NCBI GenBank assembly: GCA_017517815.1
Contig: JAFWYA010000006.1
Span: 7,611 to 71,610, forward strand
Length of the DNA: 64,000 nt
From: Clostridia bacterium
Lineage (GTDB): Bacteria > Bacillota_A > Clostridia > Christensenellales > Aristaeellaceae
Reading direction: 5' to 3'
In this document: positions 42,842-50,314 of the stretch, one piece after another
Position numbering within the stretch: the stretch's first letter is position 1
Layout: each line of letters opens with the position of its first letter
The notes under the pieces: model-generated
The model's database searches: none
What the model was told of the DNA's origin: nothing
The model's input: the letters and a program-made list of their open reading frames with translations, nothing else
Program-made: the position numbers and the translations under genes

Positions 42842-43447
42842 ATGGAACTGAACGAAAAAATTCAGCAGCTCAGAAGGCAAAAAGGTCTTACCCAGGAGGA
42901 ACTGGCTGCGCAATTGTATGTGTCCCGCACAGCCATATCCAAATGGGAATCCGGCAGAGGCTGTCCCAGCATCGATTCGCTGAAGGCACTGGCAGCATTT
43001 TTTGACGTTACGGTCGACGAATTGCTGTCCGGCGACGAACTGCTCACCCTTGCTGAAACAGACGTGCAGCAAAAACAAAACCAGTTTTGCTCTCTGGTCT
43101 TCGGATTGCTTGACGCAAGCGCCGCTCTGCTGTTTTTGCTGCCGCTGTTTGCCCTGCGTGCAAACGGAGCAGTGCAGGCGGTTTCCCTGCTGACTCTCAC
43201 ACAAACAGCCGTCTATCTGAAAGCAGCTTATTTCGCCGTTGTGTGTGCCATGATCCTGACAGGCATTGCGTCCCTTGCCCTGCAAAGCTGCCGCCATGTG
43301 CTTTGGGAAAGAAGCAGACGTACGCTTTCACTTGGTTTTAACACACTTGGCGCGCTGACGATGATCGTCAGCCATCAGCCGTATGCAGCGGTTTTTCTGT
43401 TCCTGATGCTGGCATTCAAGACGATTTTGCTGCTAAAAAAGCAATGA
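42842..43447 (+). CDS. XRE-family regulator fused to a membrane domain
   Basis: A 201-residue protein. Residues 1-65 form a Cro/C1-type helix-turn-helix (KIQQLRRQKGLTQEELAAQL, then SRTAISKWESGRGCPSIDSL). Residues about 82-198 hold four hydrophobic segments that fit membrane helices (including LLDASAALLFLLPLFALRA and AYFAVVCAMILTGIASLAL). Membrane-tethered XRE proteins are common in Firmicutes, but their signal is generally unknown. The gene has a weak purine-rich start region and is followed by a PAP2 phosphatase, possibly its target. Confidence 0.85.
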   Translation: MELNEKIQQLRRQKGLTQEELAAQLYVSRTAISKWESGRGCPSIDSLKALAAFFDVTVDELLSGDELLTLAETDVQQKQNQFCSLVFGLLDASAALLFLLPLFALRANGAVQAVSLLTLTQTAVYLKAAYFAVVCAMILTGIASLALQSCRHVLWERSRRTLSLGFNTLGALTMIVSHQPYAAVFLFLMLAFKTILLLKKQ

Positions 43448-43553
43448 CACGCAACGTATCACCCCTGTGACGGCCTGTTTCTTGCCATTCTGCTGCCCTG
43501 TTTGTAAAGTGGATTCAGGCGAAAGCCGAATCGACGGAAGGAAGGTCAATCGA

Positions 43554-44186
43554 ATGAAAAAAGAAACACGCTTTCACATTGCAGCAGTCATGCTCACCGC
43601 GTTTGCCCTCTGGACAGCGGCACTCCGTATGGTCGATGTGCACCCCATCGGCCCGGAGGAAACAGCCGTCGGCTTTGCCGCAGTCAATCAATTCTTTCAC
43701 CGTTTCACAGGTGTGCACATGACTTTGTATACCCTCACCGACTGGCTCAGTCTTGTCCCCCTGTTCCTGATCGTGGGTTTCGCGGCGTTGGGTGCCATGC
43801 AGTGGGCACAGCGAAAGCAGCTGCTGAAAGTCGACCGCAGCATTCTTGTTCTTGGCGGATTTTATGTGATTGTGCTGGCGTGCTATGCTTTGTTTGAAGT
43901 GGTTGTCATCAATTACAGACCCGTGCTGATCGACGGCAGGCTGGAACCGTCCTATCCCTCCTCAACCACAATGCTCGTGCTGTGCGTAATGCCCACCGCC
44001 TGCATGCAGCTTCGCCAGCGCATCAAAAACAATGGTTTCAGGCGATGCGTCAGCTATACGATCATCCTCTTTACCATTTTGATGGTATTCCTGCGGCTGA
44101 TTTCAGGCGTACACTGGCTGACGGATATCATCGGCGGCGCACTGCTGAGCGCAGGGCTTGTGCTGCTGTACCAATCCCTATCTTAA
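43554..44186 (+). CDS. PAP2-family membrane phosphatase
   Basis: A 210-residue integral membrane protein of the PAP2 (phosphatidic acid / undecaprenyl pyrophosphate phosphatase) family. The conserved blocks are NYRPVLIDGRLEPSYPSSTTM (phosphatase motif with PSYPSSTT) and GVHWLTDIIGGAL (catalytic His and Asp). The usual KxxxxxxRP first motif is reduced to VVVINYRPV. Five to six membrane helices are visible. The start is 8 nt after GGAAGG. Likely substrates are lipid phosphates. Confidence 0.86.
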   Translation: MKKETRFHIAAVMLTAFALWTAALRMVDVHPIGPEETAVGFAAVNQFFHRFTGVHMTLYTLTDWLSLVPLFLIVGFAALGAMQWAQRKQLLKVDRSILVLGGFYVIVLACYALFEVVVINYRPVLIDGRLEPSYPSSTTMLVLCVMPTACMQLRQRIKNNGFRRCVSYTIILFTILMVFLRLISGVHWLTDIIGGALLSAGLVLLYQSLS

Positions 44187-44188
44187 AA

Positions 44189-44227
44189 CAAAAACAGGCT
44201 CCGCCAGATGACGGAGCCTGTTTTTGT
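44189..44227. terminator. Bidirectional terminator between PAP2 and sufB genes
   Basis: Long stem ACAAAAACAGGCTCCG/CGGAGCCTGTTTTTGT (44189-44204 with 44212-44227), T-rich on both outgoing strands. Confidence 0.88.
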
Positions 44228-44251
44228 TATCTTTTCCGGGCAAAACTCTGG

Positions 44252-45175
44252 TTAATTGAGGAAACCATTCACGATCTGCTCTTCGGCTTCCTGCTCGGTC
44301 AGGCCAAGAGTCATCAGCTTGATGATCTGCTCGCCGGCAATCTTGCCGATGGCAGCCTCGTGGATGAGGCTGGCGTCGATGCAGGTAGCGGTCAGCTGCG
44401 GGCAAGCGATGACGGAAGCACTGTCCATCAGGATGGAGTCGCACTCAGTATGACCCGTGCAGGCAGCGTTGCCATTGAGGGTGCTGACAAACTTCTGATG
44501 GCTCTGGTCGCGGGCAACGGTGCGGCTGACGATGTCGCAGTGGCAGCCTTCGCCGTTCATATCGGCCACAAAATCGCTGATGGCCTGCTGGGTGCCGGTG
44601 GTCATCACCTTTTCATGCACGATGAGGGTCGCGCCGGCTTCCAGCGTGGCGTTGGTCTTGCGCACGGTATCGTCCACACCGGAGATCTGGGTGTTTTCCA
44701 TTTCAACGCTGGCGCCCTCAGCCAGATGCACGATGGTGGTGGGGTTCATCAGGCGCTTGCCGCGGCCTTCGCCCTCGCCGTAATGACGCTCAATGTAGCG
44801 CACTTTGGCATTTTTTCCCACGCGGAAGGTGTGAATGCCGTCGTGCGCGCTGTCGCTGTCACCGCAGTTGTGAATGCCGCAGCCGGCCATGATGGTAATA
44901 TCGCAGTCGTCGCCGACGAGGAAGTCGTTATACACGGTCTCCTTCACGCCGCTTTCGCTGATGACCACGGGGATATGCAGCGTTTCACCCACGGTGCCGG
45001 GCTTGATGATGATATTGATGCCGGGCTTGTCCGTCTTGGAGATGATCTGCACGTTGGGGCTGGAGGAACGTGCAGCCGTCTGACCGTTGAGGCGGATGTT
45101 GAATGCGCCGGTCGCGGGCAGCTCGCCAAGGTCAGCCACCTCGCGAAGCAGACCCTTTACGATGTTGTCAAGCAC
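44252..45175 (-). CDS. SufB/SufD-like Fe-S scaffold protein of a two-gene SufCB system
   Basis: A 307-residue protein of the SufBD family, much shorter than SufB (about 465). It keeps the beta-helix core and C-terminal helices: AGCGIHNCGDSDSAHDGIH, VRYIERHYGEGEG, EMENTQISGVDDTVR, CTGHTECDSILMD, and DASLIHEAAIGKIAGEQII. It works with the SufC ATPase as the platform on which clusters are built. Such paired SufC and short SufB proteins are known as a minimal Fe-S assembly system in archaea and anaerobic bacteria. The start overlaps the end of sufC by 8 nt. No sufS, sufU or sufD gene is visible. Confidence 0.88.
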   Translation of the reverse strand: MLDNIVKGLLREVADLGELPATGAFNIRLNGQTAARSSSPNVQIISKTDKPGINIIIKPGTVGETLHIPVVISESGVKETVYNDFLVGDDCDITIMAGCGIHNCGDSDSAHDGIHTFRVGKNAKVRYIERHYGEGEGRGKRLMNPTTIVHLAEGASVEMENTQISGVDDTVRKTNATLEAGATLIVHEKVMTTGTQQAISDFVADMNGEGCHCDIVSRTVARDQSHQKFVSTLNGNAACTGHTECDSILMDSASVIACPQLTATCIDASLIHEAAIGKIAGEQIIKLMTLGLTEQEAEEQIVNGFLN

Positions 45176-45905
45176 GGGTGGTCACCTCCATCTTATCAGT
45201 CAGCACGCGGCAGGCCGCGTCATCCACGCTGCTGAGCAGCTCCGGCAGGATCTCCTGACGCGTACCGTACTGTTCCAGTCGGCCGTCGCGGATATAGGCG
45301 ATCTTGTCGGCGATATTGAGGATGCGCTCCTGATGGCTGATGATGAGAATGCTGCCGTCGGTCTTGCGGCGCATTTCCTCAAACACGTGGATCAGGCTCT
45401 GGAAGCTCCACAGGTCGATGCCAGCCTCGGGCTCGTCAAAAATGTTGAGCTTGGTGCCGCGCGCCAGCGTCATGGCGATCTCAATGCGCTTCATCTCGCC
45501 GCCGGACAGGCTGTCGTTCAGCTCGCGGTCCAGATAGTCGCGGGCGCACAGGCCCACTTCGCTGAGGTACTTGCAGGCGTCGGCCATGGCGTGTTCCTTG
45601 CCGGTGGCCAGCATCAGCAGGTCCCGCACGCGCAGGCCCTTGAAACGCACCGGCTGCTGAAACGCATAGCTGATGCCGTGACGCGCGCGTTCGGTGATGG
45701 ACAGGCCCGTGATATCCTCGCCGTCCAGAATGATCTGACCGGAGGTAGGGGTGACGATACCAGCGATCACCTTGGCAAGGGTCGACTTGCCGCCGCCATT
45801 GGGGCCGGTGATGGCGACCACATGATCATCGATGGTCAGGTTGATGTCCTGCAGGATCTCCCTGCCGCCATCGACTTCAAAATGAATATGCTTCAGTTCA
45901 AGCAT
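45168..45905 (-). CDS. sufC: SufC-like ATPase
   Basis: A 245-residue ABC-type ATPase of Fe-S cluster assembly. Walker A is GPNGGGKST (about residues 33-41), the signature is SLSGGEMKRIEIAMTLARG, Walker B is LNIFDEPEAGIDLWS, the form typical of SufC, and the H-loop is ILIISHQERIL. The start MLELKHIHFE is 8 nt after AAAGGAG; the longer open frame upstream is not used. It is first in the operon and overlaps the SufB-like gene. Confidence 0.93.
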   Translation of the reverse strand: MLELKHIHFEVDGGREILQDINLTIDDHVVAITGPNGGGKSTLAKVIAGIVTPTSGQIILDGEDITGLSITERARHGISYAFQQPVRFKGLRVRDLLMLATGKEHAMADACKYLSEVGLCARDYLDRELNDSLSGGEMKRIEIAMTLARGTKLNIFDEPEAGIDLWSFQSLIHVFEEMRRKTDGSILIISHQERILNIADKIAYIRDGRLEQYGTRQEILPELLSSVDDAACRVLTDKMEVTTRA

Positions 45906-46022
45906 CGGGTACACTCCTTTATGGTGCGAACCGGCGCACGCCGGCGGCATATCGGCCAATGCGGGAAAGGGGTTATGCGCGGATGCGCAGCTGACTTTCC
46001 TCAACAAAAAAGCACATTGTCT

Positions 46023-46052
46023 ATCATATCATCATAGGCGAATTTAATTCAA
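46023..46052 (-). promoter_or_regulatory. Candidate promoter of the sufCB operon
   Basis: Minus strand TTGAAT (46047-46052), 18-nt spacer, TATGAT (46023-46028), about 117 nt before the sufC start. Confidence 0.5.
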
Positions 46053-46328
46053 GCCCTAAAGAGGGATTATTTATAAATGGGATGATGGCGGCGGACAAGT
46101 TTGCGGTTTCCCCATGCTTAGTTTCGACATGCTTGAAAGCAGCCAATCCTGCAAGCACCTTGTGTAAGGGGAGCTGTCACCATAGGTGACTGAGGGGTTA
46201 TACCCTGCGGTACAGTACAATCAGCTTCGCTTATGACGGCGGCAGCTGACGCGCCGCCAATGTGACTAGGCTTCTCAGCCTATTGAAAGTACTAAGGTAC
46301 TCTCATACTCCTCTCCGCTCCGCTTGGG

Positions 46329-46466
46329 CCAGAGGGGACCTGCGGTCAGCGAATGTGGAGGAACAATAAAAGACCCGAAGGGTAGGGGGGACCCCGCACC
46401 GGTCCCCCGGCCCTTCGGGCCTCACATTGTATCGCTGCATTCGCCCACCGCAGGTGCCCCCCTCTG
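46329..46466. repeat. Long imperfect inverted repeat (MITE-like or structured RNA)
   Basis: The left arm starts CCAGAGGGGACCTGCGGT and continues GCGAATG, ACAAT, CCCGAAGGG, GGGGGACC. The right arm, read in reverse complement, gives the same blocks in the same order with short length differences. The arms are therefore homologous over about 65 nt and meet at a GC-rich centre. No transposase and no clear target-site duplication were seen. Confidence 0.6.
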
Positions 46467-46539
46467 GACTCCCCGTCTCCGCAACCTCAATCGTCGCGGA
46501 GGCTACTGCCGTAGCCACCGCTCGTTTCGGTTGGTACGG

Positions 46540-46572
46540 TGAATGTATCGAATTTTTAATTCGATACATTCA
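46540..46572. repeat. Perfect 15-bp hairpin
   Basis: TGAATGTATCGAATT (46540-46554) and its reverse complement (46558-46572) around a TTT loop. AT-rich, with no T-tract. Confidence 0.7.
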
Positions 46573-46839
46573 TTTCGCCTTTGGCGAAACAGCCTGACTG
46601 CTTCGCAGGCAGGCTGCCCTCGTCCTTCGGGTCGCTTTGCCCCTTCGGGGCAAGTGCCCACTGGGCACACGCTTCCCTCCGTCTCCCCCCTTCCCGCGCT
46701 GGGGCAAAGCCCCAGACCCCAGTATGGCGTCTTTTCCTTTGCAACGGGAGAGACTTGTTACTTAGTATCCTTGCCACCACACAAGCGAGCCGCGACCCCT
46801 TCCGGGGAGCGGCGGTCTTAGCAGCAGCCCCAAACACAT

Positions 46840-46872
46840 AAAAAAACCTGCGGCCCATAAAATGGGCCGCAG
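46840..46872 (-). terminator. Terminator of the nucleotidase gene
   Basis: Perfect 11-bp stem CTGCGGCCCAT/ATGGGCCGCAG (46848-46858 with 46862-46872), followed on the minus strand by a T-rich run. Confidence 0.8.
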
Positions 46873-46924
46873 TGTGGGGTCCAGGGGCTCAGCCCCTGGT
46901 GGGGTGCAGGGGTGAAGCCCCTGG

Positions 46925-49054
46925 TTACTTGATGATGATGCGGCCGGCGGGGGCAGCGTACTCAGCGCCGATCACGCCGTTCAGCACGGTCTGGGTGTAG
47001 CTGATCAGAGCATCCTCCAGAGCCACTTCGGTGTTGTAGCCGGTCTGGGTGTAGGGATACTTGAAAGCATAGTAGGTGTCGCCGCCGGCGGCAGTGAAGT
47101 CGTTGGTGGCGATGGTGTACACAGCATCAGCAGCCCAGGGCTGGCCGCCCACGGTAGCGATGGTCACGCGGGCGCCGGGGTTGGCGGGAGCGTAGTAGGT
47201 GGAGTCGGGGTACTGCTCGCCGTTCTCATAGGCCACAGTGGTGTCGAGGGTGAACTCGATGCCGGCGACCTGCGGGAAAGCGCCCACGGCGTCAGGAGTG
47301 CAGAAGGTAGCAGCTTCGAGGGCTTCCAGCAGCTCAGCGCCGGTCACTTCAACGGTGGCCACCTGATTGCCGAAGGGGAACACGGTCTTCATCATGAGCA
47401 TGTTCACGTCGCCGGCTTCGATGGAGGCGCGGATGCCGCCGCCGTTGGTCAGAGCAGCGTCGACCTTGTCGTCGCCCACGGCCTGCTTGGCAGCCCACAG
47501 GATGGCGTCAGCGGCGAAGTCGCCCAGGTTGGTCTCGGTGCTGCGCACGATGGCCTTGGTGCCTTCCAGCAGCACTTCGGTCTTGGCGAAGGGAGTGGAC
47601 CACATGGCGTTGATCTCGTCGTTGAGGGTGTTGACGAGCTTGGCAACTTCGATGTCTTCGGTCAGGCCGCCGGCCAGAGCCAGTTCAGCCTCGGCGTTTT
47701 CTTCAACGGTGTACAGACCGGCGTTCATGCCGTAGCTCACGCCCTCTTCAGCCTCGGTCTTTTCGATGACCACATAGCCGATGGAGCCGCTGTGGCTGCC
47801 GGTGGAGGTCAGCAGGGTTTCGCCGACCAGCTCGCCGCCGTCGATGGTGGAGTGGCTGTGGCCGTCGATGAACAGGTCGATGCCGGTCACATTGGCCAGC
47901 ACGTCGATGGAGCGGTTGGTGGTGCTTTCTTCGTCGATGCCCAGATGGCCCACAGCCACGATCACGTCGCAGCCGGCAGCGGTCAGTTCTTCCACCTGCT
48001 TGGCAGCGTCGGCATAGAGAGCCTCAGCCTGGGAGAAGGTGATGCCCTTGACCTTGTCGGGGTGAGCCTTGGTCATGGTTTCGGGAGTGGCCAGGCCGAA
48101 CACGCCGACCTTGCCGATAGCGGTTTCGAAAACCTTGTTGCCGTCGAACACCATGGTGCCGTCGGCAGTGCGGGTGAGGTTGGCGCAGACCACGGCGAAC
48201 TCGGCGCCTTCGAGGTTCTGCAGCAGGTTGTCAAAGCCCCAGTCAAACTCGTGGTTGCCAACGGTGGTCAGGTCGTAGCCAGCAGCGTTGAGCATGACGA
48301 CGGCGTTCTTGCCGTAGGTGGAGTTGACGATGGGAGTGCCCTGAGAGAAGTCGCCGGCGTCGATGAGCAGCACGTCAGCGCCCTGGGCCTCCAGGTTCTT
48401 CTTCATCTGAGCGATGCGGGCATAGCCAAAGGCGTCTTCGCTGGCCAGGGCATTGCCGTGCACGTCGTTGGTGTGCAGAATGATCAGCTTGCCGGCGAGC
48501 GCATCGCTGGCAGCGGGGGCGGAAGCAACGATGGCAGCGGCCAGATCGGCTTCAGCAGCAGCGGCCTTGGCTTCGGCTTCGGCCTTGGCCTCTTCAGCGG
48601 CAGCCACAGCGGCTTCCAGCTCGGCAACCTTGGCTTCTACGGCAGCCTTGGCTTCCTCAGCGGCAGCCACGGCGGCGGTCAGCTCAGCAACCTGAGCCTC
48701 AGAAGCGGTCTTGGCTTCGGCGGCAGCGGCTTCGCTGTCGGCCAGCTTGGCGTCCACGTCAGCCTTGGCGGCAGCGGCGGTCTCCAGCTCGGCAGCCTTG
48801 GCTTCCAGATCGGTCTGAGCGGTAGCCAGCTCAGCGGTCTTGGCTTCCAGGTCAGCATTGGCGGTGTCTACCTGGCCCTGCAGGTCGGTCAGCGCGGTGT
48901 TCATTTCGTCCAGAACGGCAGCCAGCTGCTCATTGGCGCTGACGGCGGCGTTCTTGCCGTTGTTGGCGACCAGCGCAAGGATCAGAGCGATGACCAGCGC
49001 GATGGCCAGAATAACAACCGGCAGTTTCTTGGTGGCGTTTCTCTTATCAGCCAT
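46925..49054 (-). CDS. Membrane-tethered 5'-nucleotidase (UshA family) with coiled-coil stalk
   Basis: A 709-residue extracellular metallophosphatase. Residues 1-10 are basic, a signal-anchor spans about 11-30 (LPVVILAIALVIALILALVA), and residues about 40-180 are an Ala/Glu/Lys coiled coil (repeats such as AELETAAAAKADVDAKLAD). The enzyme follows. The metal-binding domain has ILHTNDVHGN, LIDAGDFSQGTP, TTVGNHEFDWG and IDGHSHSTI, and the 5'-nucleotidase C-terminal domain has AALTNGGGIRASI and TNDFTAAGGD. It would release nucleosides and phosphate from nucleotides outside the cell, held on a long stalk. The repetitive stalk is the unusual part. Confidence 0.92.
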   Translation of the reverse strand: MADKRNATKKLPVVILAIALVIALILALVANNGKNAAVSANEQLAAVLDEMNTALTDLQGQVDTANADLEAKTAELATAQTDLEAKAAELETAAAAKADVDAKLADSEAAAAEAKTASEAQVAELTAAVAAAEEAKAAVEAKVAELEAAVAAAEEAKAEAEAKAAAAEADLAAAIVASAPAASDALAGKLIILHTNDVHGNALASEDAFGYARIAQMKKNLEAQGADVLLIDAGDFSQGTPIVNSTYGKNAVVMLNAAGYDLTTVGNHEFDWGFDNLLQNLEGAEFAVVCANLTRTADGTMVFDGNKVFETAIGKVGVFGLATPETMTKAHPDKVKGITFSQAEALYADAAKQVEELTAAGCDVIVAVGHLGIDEESTTNRSIDVLANVTGIDLFIDGHSHSTIDGGELVGETLLTSTGSHSGSIGYVVIEKTEAEEGVSYGMNAGLYTVEENAEAELALAGGLTEDIEVAKLVNTLNDEINAMWSTPFAKTEVLLEGTKAIVRSTETNLGDFAADAILWAAKQAVGDDKVDAALTNGGGIRASIEAGDVNMLMMKTVFPFGNQVATVEVTGAELLEALEAATFCTPDAVGAFPQVAGIEFTLDTTVAYENGEQYPDSTYYAPANPGARVTIATVGGQPWAADAVYTIATNDFTAAGGDTYYAFKYPYTQTGYNTEVALEDALISYTQTVLNGVIGAEYAAPAGRIIIK

Positions 49055-49100
49055 GGGAAAAACCTCCTTCAGTAAATGGGAACAATCGGGTTTGGAAGAT

Positions 49101-49129
49101 ATTATAACATAGCTTTGCAGAAAATGGAA
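49101..49129 (-). promoter_or_regulatory. Candidate promoter of the nucleotidase gene
   Basis: Minus strand TTCCAT (49124-49129), 17-nt spacer, perfect TATAAT (49101-49106). The -35 is weak. Confidence 0.45.
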
Positions 49130-49153
49130 TGCCGTTTGCCAAAAAGGCCCTCT

Positions 49154-50143
49154 TCATTTTCTGCGCAGTTCAAAGCGCCGTGAGCGGGTCATTGGCACGG
49201 GTTCGTGGCAGTACATCTGCCGGGGCAGACCCACCTGCTGCGGCGAAAGGCCCACATATTCCGATGTTACGCCCTCCATTGCCAGTTCCTCGTCCGTGAT
49301 GGTGATCACAGCGTACAGCGCATCACGGTAGGGCGCGGTACAGCCGATGTGCGGATAGTCCTGCGAGATCTGCTGACTGAAGCGCGTGGTGCGCCAGGTT
49401 TCGCCCATCCACAGGTTGGAGGCGCTGTTGATGCTGATGAACGGCACGCCGCAGCGCATGGTCACGCCGTCGGCATGGTTGTGCCCGTTGAACGCGGCGA
49501 TCACGCGCCTGCCGTTTTCATTGGCGCGGCGCACGATATCCCACACGCGGTCGCGGTTTTGCACGCACAGCTGATCGTCGCCCAGCGCCGCATGCGACAG
49601 CAGCACGCAGGGCTCTTTGGAGGCAAAAAGGGTCTTTTCCAGCCATTCAAGCTGTTCATCGGGAATGAAGTGCAGCTGCTGCCACGGGCTATGGCGGTAG
49701 TTGCAGTAGGCAAAGTCCTCGTCGCCGTCTTCCGTGCGGATGAACTGACTGTCCAGCGCGATAAAGCGCACGCCGCCCTCGGTGAACGTATAATGAGGCG
49801 CAGGCATGTTCCAGTAACGGCAGGCGGTGGACTTGTCGCAGGCGTCCATATCGTGGTTGCCCAGCACGCCGTACACCTTCAGGCCGCTGTCATTGAGCAT
49901 CTGCCGGATGGCGGCCTTTTCCCCGTCGCGCTCGCACAGAAACCATGCCTCTCCCCGGCGTTCAAAGTCCTGCGGCGCGTGACGGCGCACATAATCGGCC
50001 TCAGGGTACATCACATCGCCCAGATGGATGATGTAATCCACTTTCTTTTCTTTGGCGGCCGCGAGGATCTGTTCCATGCGCTTAACGCTGTCGTGCATGA
50101 TATCCACATGCAGGTCGGCAAAAACCAGAAATTTTGTTTTCAT
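49154..50143 (-). CDS. Calcineurin-like metallophosphoesterase
   Basis: A 329-residue soluble phosphoesterase. The metal motifs are FADLHVDI (D-x-H), IIHLGDVMYP (GD), GVLGNHDMD (GNHD), LLSHAALGDD and AAFNGHNHAD (GH-x-H), all in family order. The start MKTKFLVFADLH lies 9 nt after AAAGGAG; the longer frame upstream has no ribosome binding site. It is separate from the nucleotidase gene, although both are phosphoesterases in the same orientation. The physiological substrate is unknown; members cleave phosphomonoesters or cyclic nucleotides. Confidence 0.9.
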   Translation of the reverse strand: MKTKFLVFADLHVDIMHDSVKRMEQILAAAKEKKVDYIIHLGDVMYPEADYVRRHAPQDFERRGEAWFLCERDGEKAAIRQMLNDSGLKVYGVLGNHDMDACDKSTACRYWNMPAPHYTFTEGGVRFIALDSQFIRTEDGDEDFAYCNYRHSPWQQLHFIPDEQLEWLEKTLFASKEPCVLLSHAALGDDQLCVQNRDRVWDIVRRANENGRRVIAAFNGHNHADGVTMRCGVPFISINSASNLWMGETWRTTRFSQQISQDYPHIGCTAPYRDALYAVITITDEELAMEGVTSEYVGLSPQQVGLPRQMYCHEPVPMTRSRRFELRRK

Positions 50144-50222
50144 GCTGGTGCGCTCCTTTGGTGAGTCTGTTTGCATTGTACCACACCTTCTGCCGGCCGG
50201 GCTATCTTTTCGTTGTTTTTCC

Positions 50223-50252
50223 TTGACCAAAATGCGCTTTTCGTTCTATAAT
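50223..50252 (+). promoter_or_regulatory. Promoter of glnS
   Basis: TTGACC (50223-50228), 18-nt spacer, perfect TATAAT (50247-50252). The leader is only about 60 nt, too short for a T-box. Confidence 0.75.
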
Positions 50253-50314
50253 AAGCGTTACGACAGCTTTAACGGCTGAACGTGGATGTTATAGAAAGGA
50301 AGGCGCATTTATTT

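Larger units (their letters stand above)
46053..46924. other. Gene-free stretch made of inverted repeats
   Basis: About 870 bp without a credible gene: the short open frames here have no ribosome binding sites and low-complexity translations. It contains GTCACC/GGTGAC (around 46177-46190) inside a GGGGAGCTGTCACC..GGTGACTGAGGGG block, a roughly 140-bp imperfect palindrome (46329-46466), and a 15-bp perfect hairpin (46540-46572). Further hairpins are TTTCGCC/GGCGAAA and AGCCTG/CAGGCT. The nucleotidase terminator and two CAGGGGC-type palindromes (46882-46921) complete it. The GGGGAGCTGTCACC block resembles dispersed repeats I have seen in other gut Clostridia (memory, not searched). Confidence 0.6.

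Noticed and set aside
46303..46858. Several 70-100-codon open frames in the repeat island
   Set aside because: They run through palindromic repeats, have Pro/Arg-rich low-complexity translations and no ribosome binding sites. Treated as non-coding.
50253..50314. T-box leader for glnS
   Set aside because: The leader is about 60 nt with no T-box sequence or specifier stem.
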